DNA from: an uncultured Alphaproteobacteria bacterium
GTDB lineage: Bacteria > Pseudomonadota > Alphaproteobacteria > HIMB59 > GCA-002718135
Reading direction: 5' to 3'
Assembly (NCBI GenBank): GCA_902570155.1
Contig: CACFXU010000002.1
Coordinates: forward strand, 62,001 to 126,000
DNA length: 64,000 nucleotides
The notes under the pieces were generated by a model. It was not told where the DNA came from and did not search any database. It worked only from the letters and a program-made list of their open reading frames with translations. The first letter of the stretch is position 1. Each line of letters opens with the position of its first letter. Shown one piece after another: positions 56,000 to 64,000 of the stretch. Made by a program: the position numbers and the translations under genes.

Positions 56000-56627
56000 A
56001 CTTGCTTCTCCATTTTTCTGGATCTTCTAAAAATTCTTTTAAGTTTGAAACCTTATCTTCAGAATATATTTTTTCACTTTCAATATAATTTATTATATCT
56101 TTCCAAGTACACAGTGAGTGCATATTTACATTTAATTTAAATAATTCTGATTCTTTGAAATTAAAAATATCATAATAGAATATTACAAATATATCTTTAA
56201 CTTTTAACCCTGCTTCACGCATTGCGTTAATAAAAATTATTTTACTACCTCCATCAGTAGCTAGATCTTCAACTAAAAGAGCTTTTTGATTATTTTCAAA
56301 TTCACCTTCAATTTGTTTGTTTTTTCCAAAACCTTTTGTTTTTTTTCTGATATAAATCATTTGTTTATTTAATTTTTGAGAAATAAAAGCAGCATAGGGA
56401 ATTCCAGCGGTCTCGCCACCAGCAATAATTTCTGTCTGAATATTATTTTTAGTTAAATAATCTATGGCTTTATCAATTATAAAATTTCTTTCTTTTGTAA
56501 AAGAAATAATTTTTCTACAATCAACATAAACAGGACTAGCCAACCCTGATGTAAGAGTAAAATATTTATCAAACGAAAAATTAATAGACTTTATATCAAC
56601 TAATATTTTAGCTATCTCTTTAGACAT
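55992..56627 (-). CDS. pyrE: Orotate phosphoribosyltransferase
   Basis: FTLTSGLASPVYVDCRKII; IAGGETAGIPYAAFIS; ALLVEDLATDGGSK. Confidence 0.95.
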   Translation of the reverse strand: MSKEIAKILVDIKSINFSFDKYFTLTSGLASPVYVDCRKIISFTKERNFIIDKAIDYLTKNNIQTEIIAGGETAGIPYAAFISQKLNKQMIYIRKKTKGFGKNKQIEGEFENNQKALLVEDLATDGGSKIIFINAMREAGLKVKDIFVIFYYDIFNFKESELFKLNVNMHSLCTWKDIINYIESEKIYSEDKVSNLKEFLEDPEKWRSKYA

Positions 56628-56631
56628 TTTT

Positions 56632-57105
56632 TTAAGTTATTTGCGCAATATGTTCAAATGATAAATTTCCAGGGACAATCATTATTGGTATTCTTAGGTT
56701 TGTTATTTCATTACTCACCAGAGAAGTTATTATTGGACCAGGGTTTTTACTATTTGGATCAGTATTGGCAGCTAAAACAAGAACATTAATATTTTTTTCC
56801 TCATCTAATAATTGTTTTAATTCAGATATAGTATCCCCCTCTCTTAAAGAGAGAGCAGGATAGTCGCCTGTTCTTTCTTGGACAAATGAGGCAGCTTTTT
56901 TAAGAATTGTTTCTGCTTCTTCTCTAGCTTCCTCTTTCATAATGTCTGTAACACCCTTGGTTGTTAGAACATCCAAAGGCTCTATGAATGTTGCAATTAT
57001 AATCTTTCTTCCTGTTTTTTTTGATCTTGCACAAGCATATTCAAGAGCTGTATTCATTTCTTCTGAATTATCTGCAACAACTAGAATATATCTATCATCA
57101 CTCAT
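56632..57105 (-). CDS. Universal stress protein (UspA) family
   Basis: YILVVADNSEEMNTALEYACARSKKTGRKIIIA; ITSLVSNEITNLRIPIMIVPG. Confidence 0.88.
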   Translation of the reverse strand: MSDDRYILVVADNSEEMNTALEYACARSKKTGRKIIIATFIEPLDVLTTKGVTDIMKEEAREEAETILKKAASFVQERTGDYPALSLREGDTISELKQLLDEEKNINVLVLAANTDPNSKNPGPIITSLVSNEITNLRIPIMIVPGNLSFEHIAQIT

Positions 57106-57866
57106 TTACTTCTCCTAAATAAAGCAGCAGCAATAAAACCTGAAAATATTGAAAAGATAATTACAAAAACTCCGTATGTAGCTGCATTTTCATTAGCAAA
57201 GTCAAATATTTGACTTCCTATACCAGTTTTTTTTATAACTATATTTTTTTGATCAGTACTCATAATTGTATTATTTCTTATATAGTAAATATCAACATTA
57301 TAAATCCCTGGTATTGTATTTGTTGGAAAAAAAACGCTAGTTTGAAATAATTTATCTTTGATCTTTTTCATTTTAAAACTTTTATAAAATGATTGTTCTT
57401 TTTTTATTCTAACAAAATTTTCATTCCAACTTTTTTGGTCATTTTTGAAAATAAAATTTTGATTAAAAGTCTTATTATTTAAAATTTTTTCAAAACTTAG
57501 ATCCTCATTAATTAATATCGATTCAGGCAAGATTTCGTTAATTTCTTTTGAGGAGGATAAAAAGAATAAAGATGGAATGTTACTATAGGTAACGTATTGA
57601 TTATTTATCCATATTCCAAAATACCTCTCTTTTTTTTGTATTCTCATTTTTGATGGCGGCCCTTTTATTGTCAAAAGTGTCTCATGATCATTTTTTAGTA
57701 ATCCAAAAATAATAATTTCTTTTCCATTAAAATCTGTTTTTAATTCAATACTATCCTCAGATAAGTCAAAGTAAATTTCTTCAGCATTAAGAAAGTTATA
57801 AAAAAAAATTACAGTCAATAAAATCGTTAGATTAAAAGCAAACTTTATATATAAATTTTTAATCAT
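57102..57866 (-). CDS. TIGR02186-family membrane protein
   Basis: Signal peptide, C-terminal TM; GPPSKMRIQKKERYFGIWINNQYVTYSNIPSLFFLSSS; adjacent to TauE/SafE as in other alphaproteobacteria. Confidence 0.82.
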   Translation of the reverse strand: MIKNLYIKFAFNLTILLTVIFFYNFLNAEEIYFDLSEDSIELKTDFNGKEIIIFGLLKNDHETLLTIKGPPSKMRIQKKERYFGIWINNQYVTYSNIPSLFFLSSSKEINEILPESILINEDLSFEKILNNKTFNQNFIFKNDQKSWNENFVRIKKEQSFYKSFKMKKIKDKLFQTSVFFPTNTIPGIYNVDIYYIRNNTIMSTDQKNIVIKKTGIGSQIFDFANENAATYGVFVIIFSIFSGFIAAALFRRSK

Positions 57867-58266
57867 CTATTTTTGTCACTTCTAAAATATAAAATTCTAA
57901 ATAAAATCCAATTAATGCAAAAATTGATACTAATAAAAAAGATGCTTTCTCAATCAATATATCAATCACTAATATATCTTTTTGCATAAGCATATAAATT
58001 GGAATTACAGTGGATAAAATAACTATACTTAGTTTTGCAAATGAATCATTAAATAATGTGTCTTTAAATACTTTATTAAGATCTTTTTTAATAAATACTC
58101 TGAAATTTGACCAAATATAAATTTTGTTAAATGAGTTTATAACAATTATTAGAATTAAAAAATATTCAATATTTTCCAGATTAAAACCAATAGTTCTAAA
58201 AATAAAATATATGAAGAGACAAACTACGATCAATAAATTAATTGAAAAATTAAATATTGATATCAT
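57859..58266 (-). CDS. Hypothetical four-TM membrane protein
   Basis: 135 aa hydrophobic ORF overlapping both neighbours by a few bases. Confidence 0.5.
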   Translation of the reverse strand: MISIFNFSINLLIVVCLFIYFIFRTIGFNLENIEYFLILIIVINSFNKIYIWSNFRVFIKKDLNKVFKDTLFNDSFAKLSIVILSTVIPIYMLMQKDILVIDILIEKASFLLVSIFALIGFYLEFYILEVTKIDD

Positions 58267-59177
58267 ATCATTACCAATGAAAATAAATCATTAGGCCTTA
58301 AAACTAGATCTGTAAAAATTTTACCACAGACACCCAGTACTAATATAGCCAAAATACCTCTCAAATATTCTGCTTTTAATTTAGACCCAAAAATTACACC
58401 AATTTGTGCACCAATTACTCCTCCAAATATCATTAGTGCAGACAGCACAATATCTACATTATAATTTATATAGGATTGGAAGAATGTTGCATTAGCGGTA
58501 ACAAAAATGATTTGAAATAAAGATGTCCCAACTACTATACTTGTTGGCATTCCAAGTATGTATACCATTGCAGGTATCATTATAAATCCTCCTCCAACTC
58601 CCATCATTGCGGACATTACTCCAACTGCGAACCCTATCAGTACAGGTGGTATCGCACTTATATAAAGTTTTGATCTATGAAAGCGAACTTTGAATGGAAG
58701 TCCGTGAAACCAAGAATGTTGATGCAGTTTTGTTCTTTTAGTGTTTCTTGCTCTATAGTGTTTTATTGTAGTTCTTGCGCTTTCAAAAGCCATACTAAAA
58801 CCAATAAAACCTAAAAAGAAAAGAAATAATAACTGAATAACTAAATCTATTTGCCCAAAGTTTTTTAGATAACTGAAAATATTTACACCAACTGTGGAGC
58901 CAATTAAGCCTCCTATTAAAAGGAATATACCCATCTTTATATCAACATTTCTTTTTCTCCAGTGAGCAATAAAACCTGAAACTGAAGTTGCTAAAACGTG
59001 TGGAGCTTCAGAACCAACAGCTACAACTGGAGGTATGCCTAAAAAAATTAATAGTGGTGTCATTAAAAATCCACCACCAACACCAAAAATTCCTGAAAGT
59101 ATCCCTATACTCATACCAATAAAGATAATAAGAAAAATATTGACGTTCATTTCAGCTATTGGAAGATAAATTGACAT
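58263..59177 (-). CDS. TauE/SafE-family (putative sulfite/anion) exporter
   Basis: GILSGIFGVGGGFLMTPLLIFLGIPPVVAVGSEAPHVLATS; second half MSAMMGVGGGFIMIPAMVYILGMPT. Confidence 0.92.
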   Translation of the reverse strand: MSIYLPIAEMNVNIFLIIFIGMSIGILSGIFGVGGGFLMTPLLIFLGIPPVVAVGSEAPHVLATSVSGFIAHWRKRNVDIKMGIFLLIGGLIGSTVGVNIFSYLKNFGQIDLVIQLLFLFFLGFIGFSMAFESARTTIKHYRARNTKRTKLHQHSWFHGLPFKVRFHRSKLYISAIPPVLIGFAVGVMSAMMGVGGGFIMIPAMVYILGMPTSIVVGTSLFQIIFVTANATFFQSYINYNVDIVLSALMIFGGVIGAQIGVIFGSKLKAEYLRGILAILVLGVCGKIFTDLVLRPNDLFSLVMI

Positions 59178-59240
59178 ATTTTTTTATGAATTTTATATAA
59201 TTATTACTTGATAAGTACAAATTATATTTATTTTAGAAAA

Positions 59241-60335
59241 TTATATAAAATTATTTAGTATTATGATTCCGATATAACTTACAATTCCAACACAACAAGC
59301 TGCAGAAAAACCAACATAAAATGGTCTTATGCCTAAGCTTTTTAAAGAAACTAAATTTGTACTTATGCCAACAGCTGCCATTGCTATTGCTAAAGAATAC
59401 TCAGCAATAGATTTAATAATATTGATTATTAATTGCCAGTTATTATTGGTTAATATTTCAAAAGCTAAATTACTATTTTGAATTCCATAATCTCCAATTG
59501 ATCTTATAAGACCCATAAGAATAAAACCAATTATGAAAATTGGAAACATAGATATTATTGATGGTTTGCTATTATTTTCACCAATATTATTTCTTAGATA
59601 CATATAGCTTATTGTAGGAATGACGATTATCATACAGACATTTCTTACTAATTTTGTAATTGTCGCTATATCCATAGTTTTTGGTGAATTGAATTGTTCC
59701 GCATATATCAATCCAGCCCCAGCAACTTGAGCAGTTTCATGTATTGAAGTTCCAAGAAATAATCCTGATGCTAACTCATCTCCACTAAAAAGATAATATG
59801 CCATAAATGGATAGAGGAACATTGCAATTATTCCAAATATTGTAATATTAGCTATGGCATAAGCAACTTCCTCTTTATCAGCATTAATTGCAGGACTAGT
59901 TGCTACAATTGCTGATGCTCCACAAATACTTGTTCCAACTGCAATTAATGATCCCATTTTTGAAGAAACATTTAATAACTTGCATAAATAATTTACAACT
60001 AAGATTGATATAATAATACAAGCAACAATTAGAGGTATTCCAACTATTCCAACTTTAAAAATATCTAAAAGCCCTAGTCTAATACCAAGACATATTATTC
60101 CTAATCTTAGAATAAATTTTAAAGAAAACTTAATTCCTTCTAATAAAAAATTATTAATATGAAATATATTTCCTATCAAAAGACCAAATATTATTGATAG
60201 CATTATTGGTGATATTGGACTTTTATTTAAATTTAAAATTTCTTTTCCAATCAAATCACTTAGGTATATGCCTGAATAAGCAATTATAAAACAAAATATA
60301 ATTCCTGGAAATATTTTATATATTGAGGTTACCAT
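59241..60335 (-). CDS. YeiH-family putative sulfate exporter-like membrane protein
   Basis: LGIICLGIRLGL; GTSICGASAIVATSPAINADKEEVAYAIANITIFGIIAMFLYPF; SIHETAQVAGAG. Confidence 0.9.
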   Translation of the reverse strand: MVTSIYKIFPGIIFCFIIAYSGIYLSDLIGKEILNLNKSPISPIMLSIIFGLLIGNIFHINNFLLEGIKFSLKFILRLGIICLGIRLGLLDIFKVGIVGIPLIVACIIISILVVNYLCKLLNVSSKMGSLIAVGTSICGASAIVATSPAINADKEEVAYAIANITIFGIIAMFLYPFMAYYLFSGDELASGLFLGTSIHETAQVAGAGLIYAEQFNSPKTMDIATITKLVRNVCMIIVIPTISYMYLRNNIGENNSKPSIISMFPIFIIGFILMGLIRSIGDYGIQNSNLAFEILTNNNWQLIINIIKSIAEYSLAIAMAAVGISTNLVSLKSLGIRPFYVGFSAACCVGIVSYIGIIILNNFI

Positions 60336-60386
60336 TTAAAATATTCTTTATACAAAAAAAATATTTTTTACATATTTATATCAAAT

Positions 60387-60989
60387 TCAGATATTTTTTG
60401 CAGTATTCCATTCTTCTTGAGTATTAACATTGAAAAAATTTTTTTCTTGGCTTTTGTCGAATTCAACAAATTTATATTTGTGCTTTTTAACCCAAAACAT
60501 TATTTTACTATTTTTTAATATTAACTCATTTTCTAAACTAGTTATTAAGGATATATGCCACATTGCTATTACAGGATGATGTCTACTATTTGATCTTGCA
60601 ATCAATATTTTTACATTTTCATCATATGCCTCTAAAAACTTATCGAAAAGATTATCTGGTAAAAATGGAGTATCACTTGGAACAGTAAAAATCCATTCTT
60701 TGTTTGTGTAATTTTCTTTAGCCCACAACATTGATGTGTGAATTCCTGCTAAAGGTCCCACAAAACCTTTGAATCTATCTTCAATTATTGGGTAATTAAT
60801 TTTCTTAAAACTTTTTAAGTCATTAGCATTTATTATTATTTCATTATTATATTTTTTAAGCTTGTTTATTATTTTGTCTAAGATTGTAATTCCATTTATT
60901 TTAGCAAAAGCTTTAAATCCACCTCCAAATCTTTTTGATTGACCTCCAGCAAGTATGGCAAACAAAATTTTTTTCTTATTAATGGTCAA
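60387..60989 (-). CDS. mobA: Molybdenum cofactor guanylyltransferase
   Basis: AILAGGQSKRFGGGFKAFAKING; GPLAGIHTSM; VPSDTPFLP. Confidence 0.93.
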   Translation of the reverse strand: MTINKKKILFAILAGGQSKRFGGGFKAFAKINGITILDKIINKLKKYNNEIIINANDLKSFKKINYPIIEDRFKGFVGPLAGIHTSMLWAKENYTNKEWIFTVPSDTPFLPDNLFDKFLEAYDENVKILIARSNSRHHPVIAMWHISLITSLENELILKNSKIMFWVKKHKYKFVEFDKSQEKNFFNVNTQEEWNTAKNI

Positions 60990-61794
60990 TTCTATGTTCT
61001 CCAGAAAGTGCTAAATATTTTTTTCCCTTTGCCCTTCCAATAAGTGTTAAATTCGAGCCTCTCGCCAGCTCTACACCCCATGCTGTGAATCCTGATCTAG
61101 AAATTAATATTGGAATACCCATTTTTATAGTTTTAATAACCATTTCACTAGTTAGTCTTCCAGTAGTGTAAAAAATTTTATTTGAAGAGCTAATTTTTTT
61201 TAAAAACATAAAACCAGCAATTTTATCGACAGCATTATGCCTCCCTACGTCTTCCATATAAATCAATGGTTTATTATTATGAATAATGGCACAACCATGT
61301 ATTGCTCCTGTTTCTAAATATAAGCTCGGTGTTAATGTAATTTTTTTTGAAATTTCATAAATCCATTTATGTTTAATTTTCTTTTTAGATTTTAATTTTG
61401 ATTTTTTTATTTCCGCATAGATATCTCCAAATACTGTACCTATTGCACAACCACTAGTTGTTATTTTCTTTCTTAATTTGTTTTCATAATTTGTTTTACG
61501 TTTTGTTCGTATAACAACCACACCTAAATCTTTATCAATTTCAACTTTTCTAATTATGTCATTTTTCTTAAGCATATTTTGATTTAATAAATACCCAACT
61601 GCAAGATATTTTGGGTGATCACTAATAGACATTAGTGTTACTATTTCTTGATTATTAAGAAAAATTGTAAGAGCTTTTTCATTAATAACTTTAGAAATTA
61701 TTTTATTCCCTTTCTCATCAAAACCATTTAGTTTTGTAATTAAGGACTTATTATTAATATCAGGTGAGACTAAATATTTCTCTTTTTTTGCCAT
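60979..61794 (-). CDS. fdhD: Formate dehydrogenase accessory sulfurtransferase FdhD
   Basis: TTSGCAIGTVFGDI; TGAIHGCAI; YMEDVGRHNAVDKIAG; TGRLTSEMVIK. Confidence 0.93.
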   Translation of the reverse strand: MAKKEKYLVSPDINNKSLITKLNGFDEKGNKIISKVINEKALTIFLNNQEIVTLMSISDHPKYLAVGYLLNQNMLKKNDIIRKVEIDKDLGVVVIRTKRKTNYENKLRKKITTSGCAIGTVFGDIYAEIKKSKLKSKKKIKHKWIYEISKKITLTPSLYLETGAIHGCAIIHNNKPLIYMEDVGRHNAVDKIAGFMFLKKISSSNKIFYTTGRLTSEMVIKTIKMGIPILISRSGFTAWGVELARGSNLTLIGRAKGKKYLALSGEHRIDH

Positions 61795-61820
61795 ATGTTG
61801 TAATTAAACTAATAATATAA

Positions 61821-62513
61821 ATGAACATATTAGAAATTTTCACAAATTCCATACTATTAATTATTACTTTAGATAGTGAACTATGGGACATTATACTTTT
61901 ATCATTATTTGTAAGTTTTACCGCCCTACTTATTGCATCATTATTAGGGTTTATAGTAGGGTATTATTTTGCAATTTATAATTTTAATTTCAAAAAAATT
62001 ATCTTAATAATTATAAACTCATTGATGGGAATTCCTCCAGTTGTAGTTGGTTTAATTGTTTATTTTATTTTTGCATCAGGTGGACCTTTAGGTATCTTAC
62101 AGCTTCTATACACACCCTCTGCGATGATTATTGCTCAAACTATAATAATTTTTCCAATAATTGCTTCATTATCTCATGAGATATTTTCTAAAAATTGGTT
62201 TGAATTTAAAGATCAGATAAGATCCTTAAATATTCCCTTTTGGGGTTCTGTAAAACTTCTATTTAACCATAGTTATTTTTTATTAATAACAACATTATTA
62301 TCTGCTTTTGGCAGAGCAATTTCAGAAGTTGGTGCAGTTATGATTGTGGGTGGTAATATTGATCATTATACAAGAGTAATGACAACTGCTATATCTTTAG
62401 AAACTAGGATGGGAAATTTAGAATACGCTATGGCACTAGGTTTAGTTTTAATATCAATAACAATAATTATTTACTCTCTTGTATATTTGTTAAATAATAG
62501 ATCTATTAAATGA
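61821..62513 (+). CDS. ABC transporter permease, TupB-like (tungstate/molybdate type)
   Basis: [46 protein letters not shown]-type loop. Confidence 0.85.
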   Translation: MNILEIFTNSILLIITLDSELWDIILLSLFVSFTALLIASLLGFIVGYYFAIYNFNFKKIILIIINSLMGIPPVVVGLIVYFIFASGGPLGILQLLYTPSAMIIAQTIIIFPIIASLSHEIFSKNWFEFKDQIRSLNIPFWGSVKLLFNHSYFLLITTLLSAFGRAISEVGAVMIVGGNIDHYTRVMTTAISLETRMGNLEYAMALGLVLISITIIIYSLVYLLNNRSIK

Positions 62514-62992
62514 AAATAGTAGGAATTGTTGGTTGGAAGAATTCAGGGAAAACGACTATTGCAACTAAAATTATAAATAAACTTAGCTCTAATAATTTTC
62601 GTGTTGCTTCAATTAAACATGCACATCACGAATTTGATATAGATCATGAAAATACAGATAGCTTTAAGCATAGATTAGCGGGATCTTCTCAAGTAATAGT
62701 TAGTTCATCGAAGCGATGGGTTAAAATATCAGAACTAAACAATTCAAAAGAAAAAACATTAGATGAATTAATTAATCAACTTTCAGAAATTGATATTGTA
62801 ATAGTGGAAGGGTTTAAAAATGAAAATCACCCAAAAATTGAAATAATTAAAAATGATAATGATAATTACTTATTTACCAAAATTAAAAATATAAAAGCTA
62901 TTATTACAAATAATAAACTTAATACTGACTTGAGAATATTTAAGAATTACGAAATTGATAATATAGTTGATTTTATTTTGAGAGAATTTTAA
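62510..62992 (+). CDS. mobB: Molybdopterin-guanine dinucleotide biosynthesis protein B
   Basis: GIVGWKNSGKTTIATKIINKL Walker A; VASIKHAHHEFDIDHENTDSFKHRLAGS. Confidence 0.95.
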   Translation: MKIVGIVGWKNSGKTTIATKIINKLSSNNFRVASIKHAHHEFDIDHENTDSFKHRLAGSSQVIVSSSKRWVKISELNNSKEKTLDELINQLSEIDIVIVEGFKNENHPKIEIIKNDNDNYLFTKIKNIKAIITNNKLNTDLRIFKNYEIDNIVDFILREF

Positions 62993-64000
62993 TGAATAAA
63001 TCACCTCTAACCAAAAAACAAATTGTTAATTTATTTAAAAAACAAAAGGTTGTAATTTTTAATTCTGAAAAAGTTAATTTAGAAAATTCTGAGGGTAGAT
63101 TCCTTTACGAAAATATTAAAAGTAAAATAAATTTACCTCCTTTTAATAATTCTGCTGTAGACGGTTATGCTATTTTAAAAGCAGATTTAAAAACAAAAAA
63201 AAATTTTTTTTGTTATAGACGAATTGCTGCTGGAGATAACAAAAATATAAAATTAAAACCAGGTGAAGCAGTCAGAATCTTTACTGGCGCAAAAATGCCT
63301 ACGAATTCATCAACTATAGTTATGCAGGAAAATACATACAAGAAAGGAAATAAAATTCATTTAATTAAAATTCCAAAATTTGGAGATAATTATAGATTAA
63401 AGGGTGAAGATATAAAAAAAAACCAAAAAATATTGGAAAAGGGGTCTAAATTAAATCAACAAAATATAAATTTAATTGCTGCTACCGGTATTAGTAAAAT
63501 AAAAGTATTTAAAAAAATTAAAATTGGTTTCTTTACAAGTGGTAATGAATTACGAAAACCAACTAAAAATTTAAAAAATTCCGAAATCAATAATTCAAAT
63601 TATTATAGTTTATATAATTTACTTCATAAGAATTTTATAGAAAAAAAATATTGTGGAAATCTCAAAGATAATTTTAAATCTATTAAAAATAAAATCTTTA
63701 ATACTTCAAAAAAATTTAATGTAATAATAACTGCTGGAGGTGCATCTGTTGGTGATGAAGATCATATAATTAAAGTTTTATCTGAATTAGGTAAGGTATA
63801 TTTTTGGAGAGCAGCAATAAAACCAGGAAGACCAATTGCAGTTGGAAAAATAAATAATTGCTACATAATCTGCTTACCAGGTAATCCAGTTTCTGTTCAA
63901 TTACTATATGCAATGTTAGTAAGACCATTAATAGAAAAATTATCTGGTGGAAATTTTAAGCTCCCATCATCAAGTAAAATTACAGCAAATTTTTCTATGA
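62992..64000 (+). CDS. moeA: Molybdopterin molybdenumtransferase, N-terminal part (truncated at window end, absent from the ORF track)
   Basis: ATG overlaps mobB stop (TAATG); frame starts MNKSPLTKKQIVNLF...INLPPFNNSAVDGYAI and later ITAGGASVGDEDHIIKVL, CLPGNPVSVQ. Confidence 0.94.
   Translation, partial: MNKSPLTKKQIVNLFKKQKVVIFNSEKVNLENSEGRFLYENIKSKINLPPFNNSAVDGYAILKADLKTKKNFFCYRRIAAGDNKNIKLKPGEAVRIFTGAKMPTNSSTIVMQENTYKKGNKIHLIKIPKFGDNYRLKGEDIKKNQKILEKGSKLNQQNINLIAATGISKIKVFKKIKIGFFTSGNELRKPTKNLKNSEINNSNYYSLYNLLHKNFIEKKYCGNLKDNFKSIKNKIFNTSKKFNVIITAGGASVGDEDHIIKVLSELGKVYFWRAAIKPGRPIAVGKINNCYIICLPGNPVSVQLLYAMLVRPLIEKLSGGNFKLPSSSKITANFSM

Overview
The window is a gene-dense, AT-rich stretch of an alphaproteobacterial chromosome. 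The gene content fits a streamlined marine lineage (SAR11/HIMB59/SAR116-like), but that placement is inferred from content and no search was run. I saw no rRNA, tRNA, CRISPR array, phage or transposon. Main blocks: (1) argD(partial)-argF, a lipoprotein, trkH, apaG. (2) A methylated-amine/C1-folate region at about 4.9-22.6 kb: a DmdA-related GcvT-family protein, a dimethylglycine-dehydrogenase-like FAD/GcvT fusion, etfBA and ETF-QO, then on the other strand metF-like, fhs and soxBDAG. (3) A photolyase/FAD-oxidoreductase/DUF1365/Cfa-type methyltransferase/DUF2878 operon, resembling light or singlet-oxygen stress clusters. (4) Housekeeping genes: trcR, rpmE, suhB, efp, gap, tkt, zapA, yebC. (5) tolQRAB-pal-cpoB-tilS-ftsH-glmM, with a small PD-(D/E)XK nuclease-like gene between yebC and tolQ where ruvCAB usually sits. 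(6) hisZ, purA, rpoH, rluD, xseB, tlyA, aroC, fabI, pdxH, pyrE. (7) A TIGR02186/TauE-SafE/YeiH putative sulfur-anion export neighbourhood. (8) Molybdenum-cofactor genes: mobA, fdhD, an orphan TupB-like permease, mobB, moeA(partial). The observations most worth checking are the yebC-tolQ nuclease, the DmdA-like paralog in its folate-linked demethylation island, the photolyase/fatty-acid-modification operon, and a candidate RpoH promoter directly on the ftsH start.
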